From NCBI GenBank assembly GCA_021785055.1, contig JAJYGS010000032.1:1-20033 (forward strand): a DNA stretch of 20,033 nucleotides. The letters are read 5' to 3'. The position numbers and the translations under genes were made by a program. This DNA comes from Nitrospirota bacterium. GTDB lineage: Bacteria > Nitrospirota > JACRHJ01. Of this stretch, positions 1-7,825 are shown in pieces. The notes under the pieces are model-generated. The model saw nothing but the letters and a program-made list of their open reading frames with translations, had not been told where the DNA came from and did no database searches. Positions within the stretch are counted from its first letter, which is position 1; each line of letters starts with the position of its first letter.

Positions 1-1802
1 ATGACCCTTCCCGCCTTCCGGGCAGGGGCCTCGGCCCACCGTATCAGGCCGTCCCCCTCGCCACGGAGCAGGTTGTCCGCCTCGGCGTTCGCGGCCTCAA
101 GCCTCTCGGAGACAGACTTAAGCTCGACCAGAGGCTCGTCTATCTTATCCCCGAGAGACTCGTCTTTAATCTCCTTGCAGAGCGAATTTAATGAACGTGT
201 GAGATTAGCAAGCTCCGTTCCCAGGCGGCTGAAGGCGGCTTCTACGGACTCCCAGCCCGTAATGCCCCTGGTATTGCCCGTGAGGCGTAGTTTTATATCC
301 CCGCCGGGACTTTCGTTCTCGCGCGACATGAAATAAAAAAGCTCGTCGAACGCCTCGTTAACCCGCAGGACTATCGATTCCTTCACAGGGATTATCCGTT
401 CGTCGATGAGCGCCCTCCAGGCCTCTCCCTTTTCCTTGCGGGAGCCGCCCTTTCCGGAAAGCCTGGACCCCAGAAGCGGGAGAGCGCCCTTGGCCGCCGG
501 TCTGCCGGTTAGACTGGCCCCGGTCTGCCGCCTGGCCTGCCTGCCTGCCCTGTCCGAGGCGGCTCGACCATCCGCCGCCGGTCGACCGGCCTTGCGATGG
601 AGCCGGCCCAGCATCTTGAGCAGCCCAAGCCTCGTAATCCTGCCGCCGAAGTAGGATGTCGCGCCGTCTTCAAGGTTATGGCCCTCGTCTATTACGAGCC
701 GGGAGTATCCGGGGAGTATCGCGGTGTCGCCCGTCGCCGGTCGACCGGCCTCGGCGCGCATGGCGATGTCCGCAAGCAGGATGTGGTGATTCACGACAAG
801 CAGGTCCGCGGACGCGGCCTCGCGCCTTGCCCGGAAGAAGAAACAGCGCTGGAAGTGCCTGCACTTAAGCCGCGTGCAGGAGTCGGACTCCGAGTTTAGC
901 TTCTCCCAGATGGATTCCGTCGGCGCAAACGAGAGGTCCGACCGGCTCCCTTCCTTTGTCGTCAGCGCCCATTCGGCAATCGCGGCTATGTCCTGCCTTT
1001 CGGCATCCTCGAGCAGAAAATCCCCCTCGGCCTGGGCAAGCTCCAGCTTCCTGAGGCAGAGGTAGTTCCCGCGCCCCTTCACGAGCACGGCCTTGAAAGG
1101 CTCCGTTATCGCCCGGCCAAGGAGCGGTATGTCCTTGCCTATAAGCTGTTCCTGGAGGTTTATGGTATTCGTCGAGACCACGACCCGCTCGTGGTTCTTT
1201 ATTATCCAGAAAAGCGCGGGCAGCAGGTATGCCATGCTCTTGCCGACGCCCGTCCCGCCCTCAAGAGCCGCGACCCTGTCCTCGTTGAACGCCCGCGCGA
1301 CCTCCCTGGCCATCATAACCTGTCCCGGCCTGGCCTCGTGACCGCTCATGGCCCTGGAGAGCGCCCCGCCGTCACCGAGCGCCGCCTCGACGGCGTCTAT
1401 GTCGAGGGGCTTGATGGACTCGCGGGCGAAAGGCTCGACGACGGCGTATACCTCGTCTACCTCGTTGTTTATTATAAAAAAACCGACCCCGCGAGAGCCG
1501 AGCATCCCTGCTATCTCGATGTCGGGCCTGGAAGGTTTAAGGAGGCCGGAGGGGTGGTTGTGGACTACGACGTCCCCCACAGCCGCCCCCTGCGCGAGCG
1601 CCGGGACGCACTCCTCGTCTCCCCGCGCTATCACCTGGGCGCCGGTTACCCTGCGGTCATCCTTGCAGGCGGTCGACCGCCCGCAGGCAGTCGACTGCCT
1701 GCAGGAACAGAGGAAAAACACCTCGTTTCCACCCGCCTCGGCAATGGCCGCGCGCATGTATTCCGCCGCTTCCGGAGTTATGTATCTGTCGGACTGAGGC
1801 AT
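1..1802 (-). CDS. dinG: JAB/RadC-like domain fused to DinG (XPD/Rad3-type) DNA helicase, C-terminus beyond window
   Basis: Reading from ATG 1802 toward position 1, about 600 codons are visible and the frame runs off the window. The N-terminal 150 or so residues form a JAB/MPN (RadC-like) fold: a conserved Glu at about 27 (NEVFF), then H81-N-H83-P-S-G...S91-x-x-D94, the JAMM metal-binding motif. The helicase part follows: Walker A GGTGVGKS (about 182-189), a DEGH box (372-375, DEAH family), and four cysteines (YLCLRK, DSC, LKC, QRC) between them, the pattern of the 4Fe-4S domain of XPD/DinG helicases. The motifs of the second RecA-like domain are not in the window. The expected role is ATP-driven 5'-3' unwinding in DNA repair; what the JAMM domain does is unknown. 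Three patches of palindromic repeat are inserted in frame (residues about 34-46, 352-356 and 405-437), giving low-complexity A/G/R/P peptides. The gene is divergent from the next one. Confidence 0.88.
   Translation of the reverse strand, partial: MPQSDRYITPEAAEYMRAAIAEAGGNEVFFLCSCRQSTACGRSTACKDDRRVTGAQVIARGDEECVPALAQGAAVGDVVVHNHPSGLLKPSRPDIEIAGMLGSRGVGFFIINNEVDEVYAVVEPFARESIKPLDIDAVEAALGDGGALSRAMSGHEARPGQVMMAREVARAFNEDRVAALEGGTGVGKSMAYLLPALFWIIKNHERVVVSTNTINLQEQLIGKDIPLLGRAITEPFKAVLVKGRGNYLCLRKLELAQAEGDFLLEDAERQDIAAIAEWALTTKEGSRSDLSFAPTESIWEKLNSESDSCTRLKCRHFQRCFFFRARREAASADLLVVNHHILLADIAMRAEAGRPATGDTAILPGYSRLVIDEGHNLEDGATSYFGGRITRLGLLKMLGRLHRKAGRPAADGRAASDRAGRQARRQTGASLTGRPAAKGALPLLGSRLSGKGGSRKEKGEAWRALIDERIIPVKESIVLRVNEAFDELFYFMSRENESPGGDIKLRLTGNTRGITGWESVEAAFSRLGTELANLTRSLNSLCKEIKDESLGDKIDEPLVELKSVSERLEAANAEADNLLRGEGDGLIRWAEAPARKAGRV
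491..590. repeat. Array of GTCGAC-type palindromic elements inside the helicase gene
   Basis: Position 577-590 is the perfect 14-bp palindrome GCCGGTCGACCGGC. Adjacent are 496-503/511-518 (GCCGGTCT against AGACTGGC, one mismatch) and 558-562/572-576 (GGCGG/CCGCC enclosing CTCGACCA), which look like decayed relatives. On the minus strand the tract stays open and encodes an Ala/Arg/Gly-rich stretch of about 35 residues just after the DEGH box region, where no helicase motif lies. Confidence 0.7.
736..749. repeat. Perfect 14-bp palindrome GCCGGTCGACCGGC in the helicase gene
   Basis: The same 14 bp occur at 577-590 and 11688-11701. Here it encodes AGRPA at about residues 352-356, shortly before the DEGH box, at a loop position. 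Confidence 0.75.
1664..1703. repeat. Two tandem palindromes with different arms and the same GTCGAC core
   Basis: 1668-1681 is GGCGGTCGACCGCC (14 bp, perfect). 1683-1702 is GCAGGCAGTCGACTGCCTGC (20 bp, perfect). Both keep the GTCGAC core while the arms differ in compensated pairs. They encode about 12 extra residues between the first strands of the JAB domain (residues about 34-46, with repeated STAC). Confidence 0.8.
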
Positions 1803-1827
1803 GAAAACATTTTAATTTAAAAGAGCT

Positions 1828-1860
1828 TTGAGGTCAATTTAAAAGGGTGTGGTATATAAC
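1828..1860 (+). promoter_or_regulatory. Possible weak promoter and small hairpin upstream of the 193-aa gene
   Basis: The AT-rich gap between the divergent genes (1803-1959) contains TTGAGG (1828-1833) and TATATA (1853-1858) with a long 19-bp spacer. A small stem ACTAC/GTAGT (1914-1918/1926-1930) followed by five T lies further down, before the strong ribosome-binding site. The promoter match is weak. Confidence 0.3.
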
Positions 1861-1959
1861 TTAATAGCCCTATTAAATAAACTAATTAGACAGCTTCGGC
1901 AACTGGCCGATATACTACTTTCGGGGTAGTTTTTAACCATTCTTCCAGGGAGGAAAGAG

Positions 1960-2541
1960 ATGCCGCTTCTCGAGAAAAGGATTACAAAAGACTGGGCAGG
2001 CAAGGTGTTGCACCCCGACAGGAAAATGATCTCCGCGATACTCTTCGACCTGATGGAAATGGGCAAGGAGATTGCGAAAGAAATTAAAATCCGGGACTAT
2101 GAAAACCTTGAAATTTTCCTCGACGAACACAAAAACGGCAGGTCTCCGTTCCATCTCCTTGAGGGCGAGTCGCACCTTGACGGCAATCTTGCGCAGCTCA
2201 AGAAGTGCCCGATGCTGTCCCTGCTCAATTCTTTCAGGGCGGAAGGAAAGCTTCCTGAGCATTTCGATGAAGTTACCGAGAAGTATAAATATTACTACAA
2301 GAAAAAAGAAGGCGTCCTCCACCCGTTCTGCATAGTTCACCAGACGATAAGGGCGCAGATCGGCGACCATTTCAGGATTGACGGCAAGAAGGTGCAGATA
2401 TACCAGATAGCCTGCATCAATTCCGCAGGCGACAGGATTGTCTATTCCACGGAGGGCGTGAGCCGCTCTCGCATGAGCCGGGAGGAGATAGACAAAAAGG
2501 TAAGCGGAAACGCCTGCCTTTACATGATAAAGTGCGTCTGA
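1960..2541 (+). CDS. Conserved-looking hypothetical protein, 193 aa
   Basis: I do not recognise this protein. ATG 1960 follows GGGAGGAAAG, a good ribosome-binding site at close spacing. It has no signal peptide or membrane segment, so it is probably cytoplasmic. The N-terminal third is charged and helical. A motif KKCPML comes near the middle, followed by a Lys/Tyr-rich stretch, then HPFCIVHQTIR and a mixed alpha/beta C-terminus rich in aromatic residues that ends in NACLYMIKCV. The histidines and cysteines around HPFCIVH could be a metal or redox site, but that is speculation. Codon and base use match the neighbours. It stands alone: a divergent helicase gene upstream and a strong terminator just downstream make it monocistronic. 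Confidence 0.8.
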   Translation: MPLLEKRITKDWAGKVLHPDRKMISAILFDLMEMGKEIAKEIKIRDYENLEIFLDEHKNGRSPFHLLEGESHLDGNLAQLKKCPMLSLLNSFRAEGKLPEHFDEVTEKYKYYYKKKEGVLHPFCIVHQTIRAQIGDHFRIDGKKVQIYQIACINSAGDRIVYSTEGVSRSRMSREEIDKKVSGNACLYMIKCV

Positions 2542-2565
2542 ATTTAGGCCGCATGATATGAAATG

Positions 2566-2596
2566 AAACCCGGAAAGGAATTTCCGGGTTTTTTTT
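2566..2596 (+). terminator. Rho-independent terminator of the 193-aa gene
   Basis: An 11-bp perfect stem, AAACCCGGAAA (2566-2576) against TTTCCGGGTTT (2581-2591), with loop GGAA and a T-tract running to 2596. It starts 24 nt after the stop codon. Confidence 0.92.
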
Positions 2597-2614
2597 CGGC
2601 TTATCAAAAAAAGA

Positions 2615-2643
2615 TTGATTCTCATATAAAGCCGTGATATAAA
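2615..2643 (+). promoter_or_regulatory. Sigma70-like promoter for the PilZ pair
   Basis: TTGATT (2615-2620), a 17-bp spacer and TATAAA (2638-2643). It lies directly after the terminator and about 50 nt before the PilZ start codon. Confidence 0.65.
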
Positions 2644-2694
2644 TGCGGGGCACGACCAGGTTCCGGGATTCATTATAAGTCCAGGGAGGGCGTG

Positions 2695-3036
2695 ATGGTT
2701 CAGGAACTTCGCACCGAAAGGGCAAGCCTGAGAAGGGACATCCCGGCGATGCGCGTGAGGATACTGGGCGGCGGGAGGGACATGTTCGGTTTTGCGAGGA
2801 ACATCAGCCGCTCCGGCATGATGGTTCATACCTCCGGTCTTTGCAGGATAGGCGAGGAAACGAGCATAGAGTTCTACCTGCCCGCCCTTGGCATGAACGT
2901 CAAATGCCGCTCGAAAATCGTCTGGCGGCAGGCGCAGGGGCCTATGGCCGGCACGGCGAGAGAAGGCCTGACATTCCTCGACCTAGACCCCGTTTCCGCC
3001 GACAGGATCGACAGGTGGATACAATGTTCGGCTTAA
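2695..3036 (+). CDS. Single-domain PilZ protein, 113 aa
   Basis: A small cytoplasmic protein consisting of one PilZ domain, the common cyclic-di-GMP receptor fold. The (D/N)xSxxG half of the ligand motif is intact (N36-I-S38-R-S-G41) and the C-terminal strands (VKCRSKIVWRQ, EGLTFLDLD) fit the fold. The upstream RxxxR half is not canonical: the sequence is SLRRDIPAMRVR, with no Arg pair at the right spacing. Cyclic-di-GMP binding is therefore uncertain and it may be a non-canonical PilZ adaptor. ATG 2695 is preferred over GTG 2692 because AGGGAGG (2683-2689) sits 5 nt before the ATG. It is followed after 21 nt by the REC-PilZ gene, probably in one transcript. Confidence 0.85.
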   Translation: MVQELRTERASLRRDIPAMRVRILGGGRDMFGFARNISRSGMMVHTSGLCRIGEETSIEFYLPALGMNVKCRSKIVWRQAQGPMAGTAREGLTFLDLDPVSADRIDRWIQCSA

Positions 3037-3057
3037 ATAATTGACGAGCAGGATACG

Positions 3058-3795
3058 ATGCCTTTTAGAAACAAGACGATTATAGTCGCGGAAGACGATT
3101 ACAACCTCCTGATGAGCCTTTGCATCGTTCTGGAGAGACTGGGCTACGATGCGATACCGGCGGAAAACGGCGCCGAGGTCATGCAGCTCCTGCGTATTAT
3201 CTCGCCCGACGCGATTACGCTCGACCTGAACATGCCCGTCCTCGGCGGACTGGAAACCCTGAAGCTGATAAAAGACGACGAACGGTATAAGAATATTCCC
3301 GTAATCGTAGTATCCGGGGAATCGCAGGCGGAAACGCTCGAAGAGTGCAGAAACACAGGCTGCGCGTCCTTCCTGCAAAAACCTACCGGCATGGCCGAGT
3401 TGAGCTCCGCGCTGGAAAAGAACATATTCCCGCAGAGGGGCAGGAAGCATGCGCGGATAAGCCTCGACATCAAGATAACCCTGAATACGGGCGGGGCATC
3501 GCAGGGGTTTTATACAAGGACGCTCTCGGAAAGCGGGGTGTTCGTGCGCACCAAACACCCGTTTGCCGTAGGCACCGGCGTGGAGATAATCCTGCCCCTG
3601 GACGGGGAGGATATAGCCGTCCAGGGTTCCGTGATATATGTAACGAGCCCTGAGGACTTAAGGCCGGGCATGGCTATCGAATTTGGCAGCGTCCCGGAAT
3701 TCGCCGCAGCCAGGATAAGGAAGTTCGTCCTGAAATCCATATCTAAGGATATGGAAGGCCTGGCGGCTGCGCGGGAATATAAACCCGCGGTTTAA
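3058..3795 (+). CDS. Response regulator with receiver and PilZ domains, 245 aa
   Basis: Residues 7-122 are a CheY-like receiver with the acidic pocket E12-D13-D14, phospho-acceptor D56 (TLDLNMP), S86 (VVSGES) and K108 (LQKP). Residues about 127-230 are a PilZ domain with an RxxxR motif (R129-KHA-R133). The second motif reads T-L-S157-E-S-G160, so Thr replaces the usual Asp/Asn. The design suggests phosphorylation modulating a cyclic-di-GMP-type output. No histidine kinase is nearby, so the partner must be elsewhere. It starts at ATG 3058 after a modest AGGA site, just downstream of the single-domain PilZ gene. Confidence 0.9.
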   Translation: MPFRNKTIIVAEDDYNLLMSLCIVLERLGYDAIPAENGAEVMQLLRIISPDAITLDLNMPVLGGLETLKLIKDDERYKNIPVIVVSGESQAETLEECRNTGCASFLQKPTGMAELSSALEKNIFPQRGRKHARISLDIKITLNTGGASQGFYTRTLSESGVFVRTKHPFAVGTGVEIILPLDGEDIAVQGSVIYVTSPEDLRPGMAIEFGSVPEFAAARIRKFVLKSISKDMEGLAAAREYKPAV

Positions 3796-3812
3796 AAGTT
3801 ATTTTATCCGCC

Positions 3813-4559
3813 TTACCGCCTGATGATCCTTCTCCTTCCACCCGCCAGAGCCTGGAGGTAATGCGGTATCTTCTGCCCGGCGGCGGGCGGGACTTTCTCA
3901 AGGTAGAACTGCGTCCACATCTCGCCGTAGTTCTTCATCTTCATCCGTTCCTTGTTCGACACGGCGGTCATGTTGGCTTTCAACTTCTCGTCGTCGGGCA
4001 GTTTCTTGAGGCCGCGGGACAATACCTCAAGCGCCTTGTCCCGCGCTCCTTCCTTCAGGAGGCAGTAGGCATACAGGCTCCAGATGAGGCTTTCCTTTGG
4101 GGAGCCCTTGACGGCCTTTTCGAACGTGCCGGTCATCAAATCCTTCTGTTTCCGTTTCATGTATATTACGGCAAGCATGCCCATTGCAACCCAGTGCTTC
4201 GAGAAGCCGTCCTTCAGGTAATTGAAGGCGTTCTCGTCGTCCCGCATGAGGTAGTATATGCTGCCTATCTGCGAATTTAACTGGGACTTCACGAAGAACT
4301 GCCACTTGCCCAAGGAGGACCCGGCCTTAAGGCTCTTTATGGCCTTCTCGAAACGCTGGTTCTGGATGTCCTTGCCCACCTGGGACATCAGGGATTCTAT
4401 CTTCTTTATTATCCGCTTGGAGAGGAAGTAGTTCAGACCGAAGAAAAGGCCGATGGCGGCCACGAATGCGACCGGCCTGTAGTCGGTTCCCCCAAGCGAG
4501 AACCAGAGTATCAGAAACGACGAGACGCTTGCCGAGACGGAGATTAACAAGTTGTACAT
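3813..4559 (-). CDS. Membrane-anchored TPR-like protein, 248 aa
   Basis: Two hydrophobic segments at the N-terminus (about residues 3-21 and 29-46) form a hairpin anchor, followed by a basic linker (SKRIIKKIE) and an all-helical soluble domain. Repeated helix pairs (NAFNYLKDGF, TGTFEKAVKGSPKESLIWSL, KALEVLSRGLKKLPDDEKL) resemble degenerate tetratricopeptide repeats, usually protein-protein scaffolds. The C-terminus is Arg-rich (GGRRRIIRR). The start is ATG 4559; AGGAGG lies 11 nt upstream, a slightly long spacing. It follows the HD-GYP-like gene by 60 nt on the same strand and may be the last gene of that operon. It converges on the REC-PilZ gene with a 17-nt gap. Its partner and function are unknown. 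Confidence 0.8.
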   Translation of the reverse strand: MYNLLISVSASVSSFLILWFSLGGTDYRPVAFVAAIGLFFGLNYFLSKRIIKKIESLMSQVGKDIQNQRFEKAIKSLKAGSSLGKWQFFVKSQLNSQIGSIYYLMRDDENAFNYLKDGFSKHWVAMGMLAVIYMKRKQKDLMTGTFEKAVKGSPKESLIWSLYAYCLLKEGARDKALEVLSRGLKKLPDDEKLKANMTAVSNKERMKMKNYGEMWTQFYLEKVPPAAGQKIPHYLQALAGGRRRIIRR

Positions 4560-4619
4560 TAAAGCAATTTCCTCCTCATATTGTTATTCCCATGCAATTT
4601 CCGGCTTGAGAATAACCGG

Positions 4620-6053
4620 TTAATCCAGAAACAAATACCTGGAAACGTTTACCCCATATCTCTGCGGGTCGAGAGTCCCGGCAATGGACAATTTGCAGCC
4701 GCCGTCCTTCCCGGAAAGGTCGAGAAATTCCGCGCCGCCCTCATCGACAAGCGCCGCGACAAGCGGCCTTGACGGCCTGTCCTTTCCCTTCCCCGGCGAA
4801 ACGACCACCGCTGGCCTGCCGTCGGAAAGCATCACGAAACTCCCCACGGGGTAGAGCCCCATGGCGGAGACGAACTTGTCCAGAAGCTCCCTGTCGTAAT
4901 AGCTCCCGGCGCGGCCCGACATGAGCCTAAGCGCCCTCTCCGGCGGAATCGCCTCGCTGCCGAAAATACCCGAAGACGTCACTGCGTCGTAGTTGTCGGC
5001 TATGCGGACTATGCGGGAGTAAACGGAGAGGTCTTTTGTCTCTACGGCCTTCGGATACCCTGTCCCGTCCACGTTCCTGTGATGCTCGTACGCTACTATC
5101 ATAGCCGATACCGCGGCTTCATTCAAGCCCTTTAGCTTGAGTATCGTCTGCACGCCCGCGCGCGGGTGATCCGCGAGGGACTCGAAGGCCTCTTCTCCCG
5201 GCTCCCGCGGCCTGTTTTCGAGACCTATGTCGTGCAGCAGGGCGGCCATCCCAAGCCTGGCCATATGATATTTTGAAAGCCCTGTCTGCTTGCCGATTAA
5301 AAGCGAGAGGACGCAGACGTTTACGAAATGTCTTGGGAAGAGGTCTTCCTGCCGCCTTATGGCGGAGAGCTTGAGCAGGACATCCTCGCTTTTGTATACC
5401 GAGTCTATAAGCGACTGCACGGCGCGCTTGAGTTTCCTTATGTCCGCCGGTTCGCCCAGGGCTATGGCTTCAAAAAGCTCCTTTACCCGGAGCACCACCC
5501 GCACGTAGGCCCTTGCGGCGGCCCTGGCCGCGTCGATTATTCTCTCCGATTCGTCCTCCGCCCTGGGGGCTTTAAGCTCCTCGGTGGATATGCCGGAGAC
5601 GCCCGAAGCGCCTATCCGCAGGGCGAGGTCGTGATGGGCGTCGTCCGTGTCGGTCTGCGCGGCGAGGAAGATGTTCACGAAGAGTATTAGCTGGTCGGCA
5701 TCGACGAGCGGGTTAAAAATTAGAGAGCCGAGCTTTCGTTTTCTGAACGCGCCCGCAAGGAAATCGAAGTTGGCGAAGTCTTCCACGTTGTACTTTATAC
5801 GGACGTCTTCTATAAAGAGATATTCGCCGATAAGGTTCAGCGAGACGGATTTTTTATCCTCGAAAAAGGGCGAGATTGTCCCCAGAAGCGCCTGGGCGGA
5901 GTTCACCACGGCCTCGTTTTTAAGGTCGTGCATCTGGGCGACTTTAACGAGTATGGCGAGCTGGTTCACCATAACCCGCCCGGAAGCCAGGGCCTTTTTC
6001 TGAAACTCGTCCTCAAGGGAGGCGCCCTTCGGGCGCGCAGGTTCCGCGCTCAT
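4620..6053 (-). CDS. HD-GYP-like signalling protein, 477 aa
   Basis: The C-terminal half is an HD-GYP domain, the family that hydrolyses cyclic-di-GMP. H274-D275 (LLHDIGL), a following His in DHPRAG, and E323-H-H-R-N-V-D-G-T-G-Y-P334 are visible. Two canonical features are altered: HDIGK reads HDIGL, and the glutamate after the paired histidines (HHE) is Arg, with a Glu just before them instead. Catalytic activity is therefore doubtful. The N-terminal 190 or so residues are helical and without a recognised domain. After the HD-GYP domain comes a small beta-rich tail like those seen in other HD-GYP proteins. ATG 6053 is chosen because it overlaps the stop of the upstream HEAT gene as ATGA, a translational-coupling arrangement; longer in-frame starts exist but would overlap more. 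Confidence 0.85.
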   Translation of the reverse strand: MSAEPARPKGASLEDEFQKKALASGRVMVNQLAILVKVAQMHDLKNEAVVNSAQALLGTISPFFEDKKSVSLNLIGEYLFIEDVRIKYNVEDFANFDFLAGAFRKRKLGSLIFNPLVDADQLILFVNIFLAAQTDTDDAHHDLALRIGASGVSGISTEELKAPRAEDESERIIDAARAAARAYVRVVLRVKELFEAIALGEPADIRKLKRAVQSLIDSVYKSEDVLLKLSAIRRQEDLFPRHFVNVCVLSLLIGKQTGLSKYHMARLGMAALLHDIGLENRPREPGEEAFESLADHPRAGVQTILKLKGLNEAAVSAMIVAYEHHRNVDGTGYPKAVETKDLSVYSRIVRIADNYDAVTSSGIFGSEAIPPERALRLMSGRAGSYYDRELLDKFVSAMGLYPVGSFVMLSDGRPAVVVSPGKGKDRPSRPLVAALVDEGGAEFLDLSGKDGGCKLSIAGTLDPQRYGVNVSRYLFLD

Positions 6054-7825
6054 CTCTTCGCCTTTCTGAGGCCTTCCAGACATGCCGCGCGCACAGGCTT
6101 CGATTTCGAGTCTATCCCGGACTGAAGCGCCTGGTATGCCTCGCTGGTGCCGCACGCCGCAAGACCGTAGGCGGCAAGCGCGCGCTCCTTATCGAATTTT
6201 TGCAGGCCGAGGAAGCCCTTCTTCTCGAACTGCCGGGCGAAAAACGGAAAAGCCGTCTCTTTTCCGATCCTGCCGATTATTTCGTAGATATCTTTTTTCT
6301 CGTCGAACTCGCGCCCGTCGAATTCCCTTTCGGAGGCCATACGCATCAGCCGCTCGTACGCCTTTTCCGGAGTCAGCTCCGCCATGGCGCGCGCACACAG
6401 AAGCCGGACGGACTTGTCTGCGTCCGCCAGCGCCCCGGCTATAAATTCCTCCGCCTTTTTCCCCTTTATCGCCAGGAGCGCATTTACGGCCTCGCGCCTC
6501 ACGCGCGGGTCGTTGTGCTTAAGCGAGCCTCCCGCCGCCTGGACGGTATCCGGGTCGGCCAACTTCCCAAGTATCATCACGACGTTCCTGACCACGTACC
6601 AGGGTTCTCCGGAAAGGAACGGGAGCAAAAGCTTCCCGTCGCCGCCGCATTGCGACTGCACGATGTCGCAGACGGCCTTTCTGGTCCGCCTGCCGGGAAT
6701 GGTTTCGAGGAGCTTTACCGTCGGCGGTATCGCCCGCGAATCGAGCTGCGTTAGATAGCTTCCCGCCGCCTCGAGGGCCTCCTGCCCGCCCTGATCTATG
6801 AACTCTCCCACCCTGCCGACAAGTTTCTCGGAGGCCGCCCTGTTCACGACAGAATCGAGCTCCGCCGCCCGGTCGTCGGCCATTCCGCCGTTTAAAACGA
6901 GATCCTGCACCTTCATCACGAGGATTGTGGCGAGCGCCAAGTCGCCCCTCATAACGAATATCTCGAGGGCGCGCGAAAGGCTCTCCACGACAACGCTGAA
7001 GTTCTCATCGCTCTTCTCGGTTATCAGTATTTCGTAGAGTATGTCCGTAAGCTCGTTTAAAAGGCTTAAGTCGTCCGGCGGCTTGTAGGAACCGCGTATC
7101 GCAATGTAATCGTCTTCCCCGGAGTCCGGCGCGTAAATACCGTAGACGCGCTCCGGCGCCCCCTGGACCGCCCGGCCTGAAACCTCCGGAAAATCCGCCG
7201 CCGCATCGGCGCCGCCAGGCTCTCGCGCATAGTCCGCCGCGCGCGCACGGAGTTCGTCGAGCTGCCTTAAGTCCTCAGGCTCGCCGTCGAAAGAAAGCAG
7301 GAGTTCCTCTTCAAACGCCTCGTCCTCGGTCGCCTCCTCAGTGACGGTATAGGTAATGGATTTGAAATCCTTTTCCCACAGGAGAGTGACCAGGTCGTCG
7401 TCGAGTTCCCGTTCCTTCATGTCGAACTTCAGAATCTCTATGAAACCGTCAATCTCCTCCGGGGGGATGTCCTTGTGGAAGCAGAACTCCCGGACGCCGT
7501 CCTTGAAGAACATCAGCGCGATGTTGTCTTCCTTGTCCGGGTTGTAATAGACCTGCTGGTCGAGGAACATAAGCTCGAAGCGCCTTACCGCGAGGCTCAG
7601 CATGTCCTCGTCCTCGAAAAATCTGTCGAACTTCTCTTTTAACTCGTCTCTGAATTTCTTGTAGATGGGGTTGTTGGGGAGGTAGAGCTTTGTGGCCTTT
7701 ACGGTCTTGACAATGACCATTACGATGTCTTTGACCAGCGGAGTTAGCTTAAGGACAAGCTCCCGCTTCTGCCGTTCCTCTTCGCCGCCTTCCCAGTATG
7801 CCGCAGGCCCCTTGTATTCTTCCAT
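6050..7825 (-). CDS. HEAT-repeat protein, 591 aa
   Basis: The N-terminal 170 or so residues are helical and acidic. A low-complexity Ala/Glu/Asp linker follows (about 180-240), then a long alpha-solenoid. HEAT-type repeats are clear from about residue 400: WYVVRNVVMILGKLADPDTV, DPRVRREAVNALLAI, DKSVRLLCARAMAEL, KPVRAACLEGL. HEAT repeats bind other proteins; no catalytic domain is seen and there is no signal peptide. ATG 7825 immediately follows the nadB stop (TAGATG, no gap) with AGAGGG upstream, and the stop overlaps the HD-GYP-like start. The tight coupling suggests that the HEAT and HD-GYP-like products act together, plausibly as a complex; this is inference. Confidence 0.85.
   Translation of the reverse strand: MEEYKGPAAYWEGGEEERQKRELVLKLTPLVKDIVMVIVKTVKATKLYLPNNPIYKKFRDELKEKFDRFFEDEDMLSLAVRRFELMFLDQQVYYNPDKEDNIALMFFKDGVREFCFHKDIPPEEIDGFIEILKFDMKERELDDDLVTLLWEKDFKSITYTVTEEATEDEAFEEELLLSFDGEPEDLRQLDELRARAADYAREPGGADAAADFPEVSGRAVQGAPERVYGIYAPDSGEDDYIAIRGSYKPPDDLSLLNELTDILYEILITEKSDENFSVVVESLSRALEIFVMRGDLALATILVMKVQDLVLNGGMADDRAAELDSVVNRAASEKLVGRVGEFIDQGGQEALEAAGSYLTQLDSRAIPPTVKLLETIPGRRTRKAVCDIVQSQCGGDGKLLLPFLSGEPWYVVRNVVMILGKLADPDTVQAAGGSLKHNDPRVRREAVNALLAIKGKKAEEFIAGALADADKSVRLLCARAMAELTPEKAYERLMRMASEREFDGREFDEKKDIYEIIGRIGKETAFPFFARQFEKKGFLGLQKFDKERALAAYGLAACGTSEAYQALQSGIDSKSKPVRAACLEGLRKAKR

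Noticed and set aside
491..590. CRISPR-like array
   Set aside because: Units are short palindromes without regular spacers, inside an open reading frame, and no cas genes are present.
3770..3794. Hairpin CGCGGG/CCCGCG at the end of the REC-PilZ gene as a terminator
   Set aside because: The stem is short and lies within the coding end, and no proper T-tract follows on either strand.
6053..6155. Longer N-terminus for the HD-GYP-like protein
   Set aside because: It would overlap the HEAT gene by about 100 bp; the ATGA overlap at 6053 is the simpler coupled start.
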